Shown: piece by piece, positions 1 to 8,947 of the stretch
Layout of the letters: the number at the start of each line of letters is the position of its first letter
Numbering within the stretch: position 1 is the stretch's first letter
Assembly: GCF_900236475.1 (NCBI RefSeq)
Contig: NZ_LT963352.1
Span: forward strand, 2,542,001-2,606,000
Origin: Streptomyces chartreusis NRRL 3882
Lineage (GTDB): Bacteria > Actinomycetota > Actinomycetes > Streptomycetales > Streptomycetaceae
Length of the DNA stretch: 64,000 nucleotides
Reading direction: 5' to 3'
The notes under the pieces: model-generated
Seen by the model: the letters and a program-made list of their open reading frames with translations, nothing else
Databases searched by the model: none
Told to the model about the DNA's origin: nothing
Position numbers and translations under genes: made by a program

Positions 1-272
1 TGCACCCGTGCCCGGACAGGGCCGTCGACACCTCGCATACCCCAGCTGTGCGGCGGGTCGTACTCCGTGACCTCCATGGTCATCGGCATGATCCGGCGGC
101 CGACGTGCCGGGTGACCCGCATCCGGGAGCCGACGCCGAACGGCCCCTCGTCAAGTCGTTCCGCGGACACGGCGCTCAGCTGCCACTCCGGCAGCCGCGG
201 GGCGTCCATGAGGTAGTCGTACACATCTTCGGGACGCCGGTCGACATCGATGCTCTGTCGAATACTGGACAT
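1..272 (-). CDS. SRPBCC (polyketide cyclase/START-like) family protein, C-terminus outside window
   Basis: Only the first 90 codons are present; the gene runs off the left edge. The start is ATG at 272, preceded by a GGGAG ribosome binding site a few bases upstream. The visible protein begins MSSIRQSIDVDRRPEDVYDY and continues with a pattern (an 'ExVxxY' helix, then 'PxxLPEW', then an alternating strand segment with 'VTEYDPPHSWGMRG') that is typical of the first half of SRPBCC hydrophobic-ligand-binding domains. The substrate cannot be told from this fragment. It is read in the same direction as cdsA, 162 bases downstream of it, so it may be a separate unit. That 162-bp gap holds a short direct repeat (gaagccgcaa) but no obvious terminator. 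Confidence 0.7.
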   Translation of the reverse strand, partial: MSSIRQSIDVDRRPEDVYDYLMDAPRLPEWQLSAVSAERLDEGPFGVGSRMRVTRHVGRRIMPMTMEVTEYDPPHSWGMRGVDGPVRARV

Positions 273-434
273 GTTGCTCCCCTTTGCGACGTACACCTGA
301 ATCGTCCCACTTGGTGACGTCGCAGGCACCCCGCACAACGACAGCGAGCCCCCGCCGACATCGGACGGGAGCTCGCCGTAAAGGCTGCGGAAGCCGCAAC
401 AGAAGCCGCAAGGGCCGTGAAAGCCGTAATCGCC

Positions 435-1562
435 TCAGCCCGACCCCACGAAGAGCACGAGCAACAGCCACACCACCGGAGCCGTCGGCAGCAGCGAGTC
501 CAGCCGGTCCATGATGCCGCCGTGCCCGGGCAGCAGCGTGCCCATGTCCTTGATGCCGAGGTCCCGCTTGATCATGGACTCGCCGAGGTCCCCCAGCGTG
601 GCGCTGACCGCGACCGCGAGGCCGAGCACCAGGCCCTGCCACCAGGCACCGTCGTCGATGAGGAACTGCATGCACAGCGCGCCCACGACCATCGCGAAGG
701 AGACCGCGCCGAGCAGACCCTCGCGGGTCTTGCCGGGGCTGATGCGCGGGGCGAGCTTGTGCCGGCCGAAGCGCCAGCCGACCGCGTAGGCACCGGTGTC
801 GCTGACGACCGTGAGCAGCAGGAACGTGAGCACCCGCTGCGGCCCGTCGTCCGCCGTCAGCATCATCGCGACGAACGTCGCCAGGAACGGCACGTAGAAC
901 GCCGCGAAGACGCCCGCTGTGACGTCCCGGAGGTAGTTCTCGGGCGGTTCCGTCATGCGCCACACGAGCACGGCCAGTGCCGTGAGCGCCATGGCGACCC
1001 AGGCGCCCTCGGCGCCCCGGACGTACCCGGCGACGACCATCGCGGCACCGCCGAGCGCGAGCGGCACGAGGGGGGCCCGGATGCCCTTGCGTTCGTCCAG
1101 CCGCTTGGTCAGCTCCCACAGGCCCACCACGACGGCGACCGCGATCACGCCGACGAACACGGCCTTGACGACGAACAGCGACGCGACGATCACCACGCCG
1201 AGCCCGACCCCGACCCCTATCGCGGCACTCAGGTCGCGACCCGCGCTCTTCTTCTGCGGCTCGGGTGCCGGCTCTACGGCGTCGGGCATGGGCTCCGGCT
1301 TCGTCTCGTTTCGGACCGGGGAGCCGCTCAGCCGAGCAGCCCCCCGGTCGTCATCCTGGTTTCCGCCGTATTCGGCTCCGTCGGGCACGATGGGCATGGG
1401 GCGAGTCTGAGGCGCTTCATGCGCATCGTAAGCGGGACCCGCCGGAGCGGCTCCCTGGACGTGCCCATGGCCAGGGCTGTGGGCGTGCCCATGGCCATGC
1501 CCTTGGTCGGTGGGCCCCCAGTACCCGGCCTGTGGCGGCGCCCCCCAGGAAGAGTCGTTCAT
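435..1562 (-). CDS. cdsA: Phosphatidate cytidylyltransferase
   Basis: Makes CDP-diacylglycerol from phosphatidic acid and CTP at the cytoplasmic membrane, the entry point to phospholipid synthesis. The 375-residue protein has a hydrophilic N-terminus of about 105 residues followed by several closely spaced membrane segments. The C-terminal part carries the family signature: GDLGESMIKRDLGIKDMG, then LLPGHGGIMDRLDSLL, with the acidic residues expected to bind metal and CTP. The N-terminal extension is longer than in E. coli CdsA and contains a His/Gly-rich run (HGHGHAHSPGHGH near residue 22). The ATG overlaps the frr stop codon by one base (TGATG), so the two genes are translationally coupled in a pyrH-frr-cdsA arrangement that is common in actinobacteria. 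Confidence 0.95.
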   Translation of the reverse strand: MNDSSWGAPPQAGYWGPTDQGHGHGHAHSPGHGHVQGAAPAGPAYDAHEAPQTRPMPIVPDGAEYGGNQDDDRGAARLSGSPVRNETKPEPMPDAVEPAPEPQKKSAGRDLSAAIGVGVGLGVVIVASLFVVKAVFVGVIAVAVVVGLWELTKRLDERKGIRAPLVPLALGGAAMVVAGYVRGAEGAWVAMALTALAVLVWRMTEPPENYLRDVTAGVFAAFYVPFLATFVAMMLTADDGPQRVLTFLLLTVVSDTGAYAVGWRFGRHKLAPRISPGKTREGLLGAVSFAMVVGALCMQFLIDDGAWWQGLVLGLAVAVSATLGDLGESMIKRDLGIKDMGTLLPGHGGIMDRLDSLLPTAPVVWLLLVLFVGSG

Positions 1563-2119
1563 CAGACCTCGAGCAGCTCCGCTTCCTTGTGCTTCAGGAG
1601 CTCGTCCACCTGCGCGACGTACTTCGCGGTGGTGTCGTCGAGCTCCTTCTCCGCACGGCGGCCCTCGTCCTCGCCGACCTCGCCGTCCTTGATCAGCTTG
1701 TCGATGGCGTCCTTGGCCTTGCGGCGCACGGAGCGGATGGAGACCTTGGCGTCCTCACCCTTGCTCTTGGCGACCTTGATGTACTCGCGGCGGCGCTCCT
1801 CGGTCAGCTCGGGGAACACCACCCGGATGATGTTGCCGTCGTTGCTCGGGTTGACGCCCAGGTCGGAGTCACGGATGGCCTGCTCGATGTTGCGCAGCGC
1901 GCTCTTGTCGAACGGGGTCACCACGGCCATGCGCGGCTCGGGCACCGAGAACGAGGCCAGCTGGTTGATCGGGGTCGGCGCACCGTAGTACTCGGCCACG
2001 ATCTTGTTGAACATCGCCGGGTGCGCACGGCCGGTGCGGATCGCGGCGAAGTCCTCCTTGGCGACCACGACGGCCTTCTCCATCTTCTCCTCGGCCTCGA
2101 GGAGGGTCTCTTCGATCAC
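1562..2119 (-). CDS. frr: Ribosome recycling factor
   Basis: Splits post-termination ribosomes together with EF-G. The chosen start is GTG at 2119, which gives 185 residues, the normal length of the family, and has a good ribosome binding site (AGGAG six bases upstream). The open frame extends further upstream to 2224, but that extra N-terminus is unlike the family. The protein begins [16 protein letters not shown] and contains the conserved [17 protein letters not shown] and [16 protein letters not shown] segments and the C-terminal helix ending [10 protein letters not shown]. It lies between pyrH (164 bases upstream) and cdsA (one-base overlap). Confidence 0.96.
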   Translation of the reverse strand: MIEETLLEAEEKMEKAVVVAKEDFAAIRTGRAHPAMFNKIVAEYYGAPTPINQLASFSVPEPRMAVVTPFDKSALRNIEQAIRDSDLGVNPSNDGNIIRVVFPELTEERRREYIKVAKSKGEDAKVSIRSVRRKAKDAIDKLIKDGEVGEDEGRRAEKELDDTTAKYVAQVDELLKHKEAELLEV

Positions 2120-2283
2120 CACTTGCTCCTGCGTGTCTTGAGTAGGCCCGGCTGCGGTTCCATGTGGGGCGGCGGCCGGCTGCGTCGCGTCTTCTTCCTG
2201 CACGGTTCCCGACCGGCGGAACATTGTCCATCCCCCGGCCCGGCTCCGTCCCGTCCGTCCCCCGGACGGGGTTGTTCTCGGTC

Positions 2284-3042
2284 TCAGTCCCGGCTGCCGG
2301 GGTCCCCCACCAGCGTGCCGATCTTCTCACCCTTGACGGCACGCCCGATGTTGCCCTCCGCCAGCAGCTCGAAGACCACGATAGGGAGCTTGTTGTCGCG
2401 GCACAGCGTCACGGCCGTGGCGTCGGCGACCTTCAGGTCGCGCGTGATGACCTCGCCGTAGCCGAGGTGGTCGAACTTCACCGCGTCCGGGTTGGTCTTC
2501 GGGTCGGAGTCGTAGACCCCGTCCACGCCGTTCTTGCCCATCAGCAGCGCCTCGGCGTCGATCTCCAGGGCGCGCTGGGCGGCGGTGGTGTCGGTGGAGA
2601 AGTACGGCATGCCCATACCGGCGCCGAAGATGACCACGCGGCCCTTCTCCAGGTGCCGCACGGCGCGCAGCGGGATGTAGGGCTCGGCGACCTGGCCCAT
2701 GGTGATGGCGGTCTGCACCCGGCAGTCCACCCCCACCTTCTCCAGGAAGTCCTGGAGGGCCAGGCAGTTCATGACGGTGCCGAGCATGCCCATGTAGTCG
2801 GAGCGGGCCCGGTCCATGCCGCGCTGCTGGAGCTCGGCACCGCGGAAGAAGTTGCCGCCGCCGATGACGACCGCGATCTGCGCACCGTCGCGCACGACGG
2901 CCGCGATCTCGCGGGCGATCTTGTGCACCACGTCGGGGTCGACGCCCAGGCCCCCACCGCCGGAGAAGGCCTCTCCGGACAGCTTCAGCAGAAACCGGCC
3001 GCGCACTTTGCCATCGTCGCTCTTCTGGGCCTTCGTGGTCAT
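2284..3042 (-). CDS. pyrH: UMP kinase
   Basis: Phosphorylates UMP to UDP with ATP in pyrimidine nucleotide synthesis. The 252-residue form starts at ATG 3042 ([20 protein letters not shown]); the open frame extends 27 codons upstream, but those run into the inverted repeat of the tsf-pyrH spacer. Family features are [24 protein letters not shown], the [11 protein letters not shown] segment, and [19 protein letters not shown] near the C-terminal half. It follows tsf, with a strong inverted repeat in between, and precedes frr. Confidence 0.96.
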   Translation of the reverse strand: MTTKAQKSDDGKVRGRFLLKLSGEAFSGGGGLGVDPDVVHKIAREIAAVVRDGAQIAVVIGGGNFFRGAELQQRGMDRARSDYMGMLGTVMNCLALQDFLEKVGVDCRVQTAITMGQVAEPYIPLRAVRHLEKGRVVIFGAGMGMPYFSTDTTAAQRALEIDAEALLMGKNGVDGVYDSDPKTNPDAVKFDHLGYGEVITRDLKVADATAVTLCRDNKLPIVVFELLAEGNIGRAVKGEKIGTLVGDPGSRD

Positions 3043-3081
3043 GGGGGATCCCGCCTCTTTCACGTGTTGCACATACGAAGA

Positions 3082-3129
3082 AGGCCATTGCCGGTGGGGC
3101 GTGGTTCGCATCCCATACGGCAATGGCCT
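3082..3129 (-). terminator. Inverted repeat between tsf and pyrH
   Basis: AGGCCATTGCCG at 3082-3093 is exactly matched by CGGCAATGGCCT at 3118-3129 (12-bp perfect stem, 24-base loop). It sits about 100 bases after the tsf stop and about 40 bases before the pyrH start, read on the minus strand, and TTCTTCG follows the stem. It probably terminates or attenuates rpsB-tsf transcription; the long loop and short T tract make read-through into pyrH likely. Confidence 0.6.
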
Positions 3130-3226
3130 CCTCGTCAGATCTGCTGTCGTCCGCCACCCCTGTGACGGCGTACCCGGACGACTGCTGCCGACCCTATCGG
3201 GCTCGGGCGTCGATCGCGGTACTGAC

Positions 3227-4063
3227 TCAGATGCCGACCTTGATGCGCGAGAAGCGCTTCAGGGTGACACCGGCCTCGTCCAGGACCTTCTGGACGGACT
3301 TCTTGTTGTCGAGCGCGTAGGGCTGGCCGAGCAGCGTGGCGTCCTTGAAGAAGCCGTTGAGGCGGCCCTCGACGATCTTCGGCAGGGCGGCCTCGGGCTT
3401 GCCCTCGGCGCGGGTGGTCTCCTCGGCGACGCGGCGCTCGGACTCGACGACCTCGGCCGGGACGTCCTCCTTGGAGAGGTACTTCGGCGCGAAGGCGGCG
3501 ATGTGCTGGGCGACGCCCTTGGCGATCTCCGCGTTCGGCTTGTCCAGCTCGACGAGGACACCGATCTGCGGGGGCAGGTCGGGCATCGTGCGGTGCATGT
3601 ACGCCGTCACGTAGCCGTCGGCGAACTGGGCGAAGCGGTCCAGGACGATCTTCTCGCCCAGGTTGGCGTTGGCCTCGTCCACGAACGCCTGGACGGTCTT
3701 GCCGGCCTCGATCTCGGAGGCGAGCAGGGCCTCGAGGTCGGCCGGGGAGGTCTTGGCGACGTGCTCGGCGATGGCCGTGGCCACGGCCTGGAACTTCTCG
3801 CCCTTGGCGACGAAGTCCGTCTCGCACTTCAGCTCGACGAGGACACCGGAGGAGTTGTCGTCGGCGATGATCGAGACGACGGCACCGTTCTCGGCGGAAC
3901 GGCCCTCGCGCTTGGCGACGCCCTTCTGGCCCTTGATGCGGAGCGCCTCGACGGCCTTCTCGACGTTGCCCTCGGCCTCGTCCAGCGCCTTCTTGCAGTC
4001 CATCATGCCGGCGCCCGTGAGCTCACGGAGCTTCTTGACGTCGGCGGCGGTGTAGTTCGCCAT
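3227..4063 (-). CDS. tsf: Translation elongation factor Ts
   Basis: Nucleotide exchange factor that restores EF-Tu-GTP. The start is ATG 4063 ([20 protein letters not shown]), giving 278 residues. The N-terminal UBA-like module has the family signature [16 protein letters not shown], followed by [20 protein letters not shown]. The core retains [15 protein letters not shown] and [13 protein letters not shown]. The open frame continues 19 codons upstream with no family similarity. It is downstream of rpsB with a 173-base spacer containing an inverted repeat. Confidence 0.97.
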   Translation of the reverse strand: MANYTAADVKKLRELTGAGMMDCKKALDEAEGNVEKAVEALRIKGQKGVAKREGRSAENGAVVSIIADDNSSGVLVELKCETDFVAKGEKFQAVATAIAEHVAKTSPADLEALLASEIEAGKTVQAFVDEANANLGEKIVLDRFAQFADGYVTAYMHRTMPDLPPQIGVLVELDKPNAEIAKGVAQHIAAFAPKYLSKEDVPAEVVESERRVAEETTRAEGKPEAALPKIVEGRLNGFFKDATLLGQPYALDNKKSVQKVLDEAGVTLKRFSRIKVGI

Positions 4064-4160
4064 GAGTCTGTGAATCTCTCTCGAAGTCTGGAAGATCGAA
4101 GATCTGCGGTGCGCTCCCATGGAGGCAGGAAGCGCTGTCCTGCCGCTGACCTACGGGTGA

Positions 4161-4219
4161 ACGGCGGGAGCGGACTTCACCGCGCCGAAGCGCTGGTGAT
4201 GCTGTGGCGCTCCCGCCGT
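4161..4219 (-). terminator. Inverted repeat between rpsB and tsf
   Basis: ACGGCGGGAGC (4161-4171) and GCTCCCGCCGT (4209-4219) form an 11-bp perfect stem around a 37-base loop, starting 18 bases after the rpsB stop on the minus strand. There is no T tract. It resembles the tsf-pyrH repeat and may be an attenuator or an RNA-processing site that sets the rpsB/tsf ratio. Confidence 0.45.
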
Positions 4220-4236
4220 CAACTCGGACTGACGGG

Positions 4237-5145
4237 TCAGGCCTGCTCGGCCTCGGCGGCCTTCTCGCCCTCGGCCGGCTTCTCGGCCTCGGCGGCGGGG
4301 GCGGCCTCGGCGGCCGGAGCAGCCTCGGCGGCCGGAGCGGCCTCAGCGGCGGGGGCAGCCTCGTCGGCCTTCTTCTCGCCCTCGAGCAGGTCGCGCTCCC
4401 ACTCGGCCAGCGGCTCGCCCGCGGCCTTCTCGCCCTTGCCCTCGGTGGCGACACCGCTGCGGGCGATGAGGCCCTCGGCGACGGCGTCGGCGATGACGCG
4501 GGTGAGCAGGGTGACGGAGCGGATCGCGTCGTCGTTGCCCGGGATCTTGTAGTCGACCTCGTCGGGGTCGCAGTTGGTGTCGAGGATCGCGACGACCGGG
4601 ATGTTCAGCTTCCGGGCCTCACCAACGGCGATGTGCTCCTTCTTGGTGTCCACGATCCAGACGGCGCTGGGCACCTTCTGCATCTCGCGGATACCGCCGA
4701 GGGTCTTCTCCAGCTTGGCCTTCTCGCGCGAGAGCACGAGAAGCTCCTTCTTGGTCAGACCGGACGCGGCGACGTCCTCGAAGTCGATCTGCTCGAGCTC
4801 CTTGAGGCGCTGCAGACGCTTGTAGACGGTCGAGAAGTTGGTGAGCATGCCGCCCAGCCAGCGCTGGTTGACGTAGGGCATGCCGACGCGGGTGGCCTGC
4901 TCGGCGATGGCCTCCTGCGCCTGCTTCTTCGTGCCGACGAACATGACCGTGCCGCCGTGGGCGACGGTCTCCTTGACGAACTCGTAGGCGCGGTCGATGT
5001 ACGACAGCGACTGGAGCAGGTCGATGATGTAGATGCCGTTGCGCTCCGTGAAGATGAAGCGCTTCATCTTCGGGTTCCAACGACGGGTCTGGTGACCGAA
5101 GTGGACGCCGCTCTCCAGCAGCTCCCGCATCGTGACGACGGCCAT
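4237..5145 (-). CDS. rpsB: 30S ribosomal protein S2
   Basis: Small-subunit protein S2, 302 residues from ATG 5145, with AGGAG in the correct place upstream (caaggagatacggcc). The start [20 protein letters not shown] and the later segments [32 protein letters not shown] and [19 protein letters not shown] are diagnostic. The last 55 or so residues form an Ala/Glu/Pro tail with four tandem copies of an AAPAAE-type hexapeptide, encoded by an imperfect 18-bp DNA repeat; such acidic/alanine tails are common in Streptomyces S2. The 273-bp spacer upstream separates it from the divergent M23-like gene and should carry promoters for both. Confidence 0.97.
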   Translation of the reverse strand: MAVVTMRELLESGVHFGHQTRRWNPKMKRFIFTERNGIYIIDLLQSLSYIDRAYEFVKETVAHGGTVMFVGTKKQAQEAIAEQATRVGMPYVNQRWLGGMLTNFSTVYKRLQRLKELEQIDFEDVAASGLTKKELLVLSREKAKLEKTLGGIREMQKVPSAVWIVDTKKEHIAVGEARKLNIPVVAILDTNCDPDEVDYKIPGNDDAIRSVTLLTRVIADAVAEGLIARSGVATEGKGEKAAGEPLAEWERDLLEGEKKADEAAPAAEAAPAAEAAPAAEAAPAAEAEKPAEGEKAAEAEQA

Positions 5146-5418
5146 GGCCGTATCTCCTTGTGCTTCTCGGTTGTGCCGCGGCTGCCGGATGGCTTCCGCG
5201 CCTGACGCCCACTGCGCGCCGTGCCACGAGGGACCGAGGGGCGCTGATACGGCCCGTTGCCGGGGTGCGTATCGGGGCGTGCGAAGTCGACCCGGTGACC
5301 CGGATCGCCACCAGAAGTGTACGGGACCCGCGGCGCCCCGGGTGACGCCGTTGTCCACAACCCGACTGCGGTCCACAGCCGCGGCCTGTGACGAGCGGCG
5401 GTCCGGGACGCTTTCCGC

Positions 5419-5988
5419 ATGCGAGCGAAGCGATGTGTGCGTGTGTGTACGCGGCTGATCCTGCTGCTGGTCGTGACGGTGACGGCCCTGCTGGCCCCGC
5501 CGCCGCCCCTGTTCGCGGCCGGTTCACCGGTCGCGGACGTCACCGTGCCGGCAGTGGGACGCACATGGCCCGTCGGATTGCGCCCCCGGGTCGTGCGCGG
5601 TTGGGAGCCCCCGGCGAGCGTGTACGGCCCGGGCCACCGGGGCGTCGACCTGACGGCAGCCCCGGGGACGCCGGTACGGGCGGTGGCGGCGGGCCGGGTG
5701 TCCTTCGCGGGCCGGGTGGCCGGAAAGGGAGTGGTCTCGGTGGAACTCACCGGGACGGGCGACCCACCGCTGCGCACGACGTACGAACCGGTGACGGCGA
5801 CGGTTGAGGAGGGCGACGAGGTCGGACCGGGCGAGGTGATCGGCACGGTGGACGCGACGGGCTCGCACTGCACCGCTGCGTGCGTGCACTGGGGCCTGCG
5901 CCGCGGCGAGACCTACCTGAACCCGCTGGCGCTTCTCCCGCCCTGGCTCCTGCACAGGGGCCCGTCGAGGCTGTTGCCGGTCCATTGA
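5419..5988 (+). CDS. Secreted M23-family (LytM-like) peptidase
   Basis: A 189-residue exported protein. Residues 1-34 form a signal peptide: basic start, hydrophobic [14 protein letters not shown], then small residues before the mature part. The remainder is a compact M23/LytM fold with the zinc-ligand regions GPGHRGVDL (about residue 73) and CVHWGLRRG (about residue 155), joined by [15 protein letters not shown] and a '[16 protein letters not shown]' turn. The HxxxD and HxG motifs are present, so activity as a peptidoglycan endopeptidase is possible; a role only in activating other hydrolases cannot be excluded. It is divergent from rpsB and converges on the TetR gene. No ribosome binding site is obvious before ATG 5419. 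Confidence 0.82.
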   Translation: MRAKRCVRVCTRLILLLVVTVTALLAPPPPLFAAGSPVADVTVPAVGRTWPVGLRPRVVRGWEPPASVYGPGHRGVDLTAAPGTPVRAVAAGRVSFAGRVAGKGVVSVELTGTGDPPLRTTYEPVTATVEEGDEVGPGEVIGTVDATGSHCTAACVHWGLRRGETYLNPLALLPPWLLHRGPSRLLPVH

Positions 5989-6019
5989 CCAGCTGCGGGC
6001 AGTCGTGCCCGGACGAGGC

Positions 6020-6610
6020 TCAGCCCCGCACACCCCGCAGGGCCATGTTCACCGCGGCATCCGCGACAACGTCCGGCTCCTCCGCAGCCCCCAGCTCGAT
6101 CCGCCGAACCGCCGCGTCCACGACCCCCTGCACCAGCATCGCCGCCAGCCGAGGCTGCTCGTGCCCCATCTCGCCCAGCGCCTCGACGATCATCGCGACC
6201 AGCCCACCATGCGCCGCCCGGATCTTCTCCCGGGCCCCGGCGTCCAGCTCACTCGCCGAGATCGCCACCACGGCCCGATGCCGCCGGTCCCCCACCAGTT
6301 CCAGCTGCTGCCGCACATACGCCTCGACCTTGGCCTCGGCCGTCCCCGCCCGCTCCATCGCCGCCGACACGTCCGCGGCCCAGACGGGAAAGTCGACCTC
6401 GCACAGCTCCTCGACCACGGCCGCCCGTGACCGGAAGTACTCGTAGACGGACGACCGCGCGAGCCCCGTCCGCTCGGCGAGGGCCGGGAAGGTCAGCGCC
6501 TCCGTACCGCCCTCGGACAACAAGGAACGAGCCGCGTCCAGCAGGGCGGCTCGCTGCATCGACCGGTGCTCGGCCACGGAGGCCGCTCGAATCCTTGGCA
6601 CGTCAACCAC
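6020..6610 (-). CDS. TetR/AcrR-family transcriptional regulator
   Basis: A 196-residue regulator starting at GTG 6610. The N-terminal helix-turn-helix (ALLDAARSLLSEGGTEALTF, then RTGLARSSVYEYFRSRAAVV, about residues 20-65) is clear; the C-terminal ligand-binding part is all helical and specific to its subgroup. The ligand and targets are unknown. It lies 61 bases downstream of whiG in the same direction and may be cotranscribed with it; it is convergent with the M23-like gene. Confidence 0.88.
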   Translation of the reverse strand: MVDVPRIRAASVAEHRSMQRAALLDAARSLLSEGGTEALTFPALAERTGLARSSVYEYFRSRAAVVEELCEVDFPVWAADVSAAMERAGTAEAKVEAYVRQQLELVGDRRHRAVVAISASELDAGAREKIRAAHGGLVAMIVEALGEMGHEQPRLAAMLVQGVVDAAVRRIELGAAEEPDVVADAAVNMALRGVRG

Positions 6611-6671
6611 TCTACGGACGCGCCGGGCCCGGCGGGAGTGGCTCCCGCCGACCCGTCGCCATCCGGCCAGG

Positions 6672-7514
6672 TCAGCGGCCGAAGCTCGCCAGTTTCGCTC
6701 TCAGCTGGAGCACCGACTTGGTGTGGATCTGGCTGACCCGGCTCTCGGTCACGCCCAGCACGTTCCCGATCTCGGCCAGCGTGAGCCCCTCGTAGTAGTA
6801 CAGCGTGACCACGGTCTTCTCCCGCTCGGGCAGCGTGTTGATCGCCCGGGCGAGGAACCTGCGCAGTTCCCGGTCCTCGGCGACCTCCACGGGGTTGTCG
6901 GCGGCGGTGTCCTCCAGCGTGTCCATGACGCTCAGGCCGTCGCCGCCCTCCGCTCCGCCGTGCAGCAGCTCCTCCAGGGCCACCACGTTGGCCAGCGACA
7001 ACTGGCTGAAGACCGCGTGGAGTTCCTCCACCGCGATGCCCATCTCGGAGGCCACCTCGCCCTCCGTCGGCGTCCGCCGCAGCCGCGCCTCCAGCGTGGC
7101 GTACGCGCGCTCCACGTTGCGCGCCTTCTGCCGCACCGACCGGGGGATCCAGTCCAGCGCCCGCAGCTCGTCGATCATCGCGCCCCGGATCCGGGTGATC
7201 GCGTACGTCTCGAACTTGATCTCGCGGTCGATGTCGAACTTCTCGATCGCGTCGATCAGCCCGAACACCCCGGACGAGACGAAGTCCGCCTGCTCGACGT
7301 TGGACGGCAGGCCCACGCTGACCCGGCCGGCGACGTACTTCACGAGCGGCGAGTAGTGCAGGATCAACTGCTCCCGCAGCCGCTCGTCCCCCGTCGCCTT
7401 GTAGGACCGCCACAGCTCGTCGAGCGTCGAGGGAGCGGGCGGCCGCACGCTGCCACCGTCACGGGCGGCTGGGGGGATCGCCGCCCGGTCGGACCCGGAG
7501 GTGTGCTGGGGCAT
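6672..7514 (-). CDS. whiG: Sporulation sigma factor WhiG (FliA-type)
   Basis: Sigma factor that starts the switch of aerial hyphae towards sporulation in Streptomyces. 280 residues from ATG 7514 ([20 protein letters not shown]). Region 2 has [21 protein letters not shown] and [20 protein letters not shown], region 3 has [15 protein letters not shown], and region 4 has [22 protein letters not shown] with [10 protein letters not shown] as the recognition helix. The FliA-like architecture and the exact WhiG length support the name. The open frame reaches far upstream but only in shadow sequence. The 272-bp region before it (to the dprA stop) should hold its promoter. Confidence 0.95.
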   Translation of the reverse strand: MPQHTSGSDRAAIPPAARDGGSVRPPAPSTLDELWRSYKATGDERLREQLILHYSPLVKYVAGRVSVGLPSNVEQADFVSSGVFGLIDAIEKFDIDREIKFETYAITRIRGAMIDELRALDWIPRSVRQKARNVERAYATLEARLRRTPTEGEVASEMGIAVEELHAVFSQLSLANVVALEELLHGGAEGGDGLSVMDTLEDTAADNPVEVAEDRELRRFLARAINTLPEREKTVVTLYYYEGLTLAEIGNVLGVTESRVSQIHTKSVLQLRAKLASFGR

Positions 7515-7733
7515 TCGTCGCCTTGTGCCGTTCTGCTGCGGAGTGGTGCTGCTGGGGTGGGCTGTCTGTCTGATGTCGAGTTGCCTGTCCGTGTAGGCAT
7601 CCTCGTGAGCGTAGCGTGACTGTGGTGTCGCGGTGCGCGAAGGGCGGAGGCCGAGAAGGGCGCAGATACGTTCCGCAGGGCGTCCCACCGGGTCGGCCGG
7701 CTCGCTCGCCATGATCACCGGAGGACCCCAACT

Positions 7734-7766
7734 GGGGGAATTTCCAAGGGATGTCGAGGTTCCCCC
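7734..7766 (-). terminator. Possible hairpin downstream of dprA
   Basis: GGGGGAA (7734-7740) and TTCCCCC (7760-7766) can pair 20 bases after the dprA stop on the minus strand. The stem is only 7 bp and has no T tract, so this is a weak terminator candidate at the head of the 272-bp dprA-whiG spacer. Confidence 0.3.
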
Positions 7767-7786
7767 GGACGGCCGAACAAGCGCGG

Positions 7787-8947
7787 TCAGCACGGCCCGG
7801 GACCGTCGCGGACCGACATCATCGCCTGGCGTGTCAACTTCCAGCCGTCGCCGTGTCGTTCGACGTAACCGAGTGCCCGGAGTTCGTACAGTCTGGCGAT
7901 CGCGTCGTCCTGTGCGGTCTGTGCGTGGCGCGCGATCTCGTCCGGCCGGGCCGCCCGGCCGCCCGGCAGCGCGGCGAGCACCTGCCGGGTGGCCGGTGCC
8001 AGCAGGTCCCGGGGCAGGACGGGGCCGCGCCGGTCGGGGGCCAGCTGTCCGATGTCGCCCACCAGCTCGACGACGTCCGCGGCGTCGGTGACCAGGGCCG
8101 CCTCGCCGCGCAGCAGCTCGTGCACCCCGGCGGACAGCCCGCTGGTGGCCGGGCCCGGTACGCCCATCGTGTACCGGCCGAGGCGCTGTGCCGCCCGTGC
8201 CGTGACCAGGGAGCCGCTGCGGTGGGCGGCCTCGACGACCACGGTGCCGCGGGTGAGTGCCGCGATCACCCGGTTGCGCAGGATGAACCGGCTGGGGGTC
8301 GGGTGATCGCCGGGCGGCAATTCGCCGATGACCAGTCCCTGCTCGGCGATTCTGCTGATCAGCTGGGTGTGTCCGCGCGGGTAGGGGCGGTCGACGCCGC
8401 AGGCGAGGACGGCGACGGTGGCACCGCCCGCGCCGAGAGCGCCGCGGTGGGCGGCGCCGTCGACTCCGTAGGCTCCGCCGGACACCACGACCCAGCCCTG
8501 CTCGGCGAGGCCGGCGGCGAGGGTGGCCGCCATGTGCGCCCCGTACTCGGTGCAGGCCCGGGCGCCGACGACGGCCACCGACCTCAGCGCCCACATCCGC
8601 AGACTGGCCCGCCCCCGCACCCACAGCCCCAGCGGCCGGGCGTCCCCGAGGTCATCGAGCTGCCCCGGCCACTCCGCGTCCCCCGGGCCGACGAACCGCA
8701 CCCCGGCCTCCCGGGCGACGGCGAGGTCCGCACGGGGCCGGGCCACCTCGGCCCTGGCCAGCAGGCCCTTCCACCGCTTCCCGCTCGTCCCGGCCAGGGG
8801 CCGCCCGCCCTCCGCCAGCCGCCGGGCCACCTCCCGCGCCCCGAACTCCCGCACCCACCGCCCACCGATCTCGTCACCGGGTTCGATGACACGGGTGAGG
8901 AAGACCCGGGCGAGCAGCTCCTCGTCCGGTTCGTCGGTGACGCTCAC
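7787..8947 (-). CDS. dprA: DNA-processing protein DprA (Smf)
   Basis: Binds single-stranded DNA and loads RecA in naturally transforming bacteria; its role in Streptomyces is unclear. 386 residues from GTG 8947, which overlaps the comM stop codon by four bases (GTGA). The Rossmann-like core is recognisable: [14 protein letters not shown], then [29 protein letters not shown], and [20 protein letters not shown] with [15 protein letters not shown] winged-helix-like C-terminal domain ([30 protein letters not shown]) follows. It is the third gene of a coupled yraN-comM-dprA set. Confidence 0.92.
   Translation of the reverse strand: MSVTDEPDEELLARVFLTRVIEPGDEIGGRWVREFGAREVARRLAEGGRPLAGTSGKRWKGLLARAEVARPRADLAVAREAGVRFVGPGDAEWPGQLDDLGDARPLGLWVRGRASLRMWALRSVAVVGARACTEYGAHMAATLAAGLAEQGWVVVSGGAYGVDGAAHRGALGAGGATVAVLACGVDRPYPRGHTQLISRIAEQGLVIGELPPGDHPTPSRFILRNRVIAALTRGTVVVEAAHRSGSLVTARAAQRLGRYTMGVPGPATSGLSAGVHELLRGEAALVTDAADVVELVGDIGQLAPDRRGPVLPRDLLAPATRQVLAALPGGRAARPDEIARHAQTAQDDAIARLYELRALGYVERHGDGWKLTRQAMMSVRDGPGPC

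Noticed and set aside
307-316. A related CCACTTGGTG upstream of the first gene
   Set aside because: Only 10 bases; cannot be told from chance.
417-1988. A 523-codon plus-strand frame across cdsA and frr
   Set aside because: It covers two clear minus-strand genes and has no recognisable domain.
5315-5345. A TACACT box as the rpsB promoter
   Set aside because: No acceptable -35 at the right distance; the site was not called.
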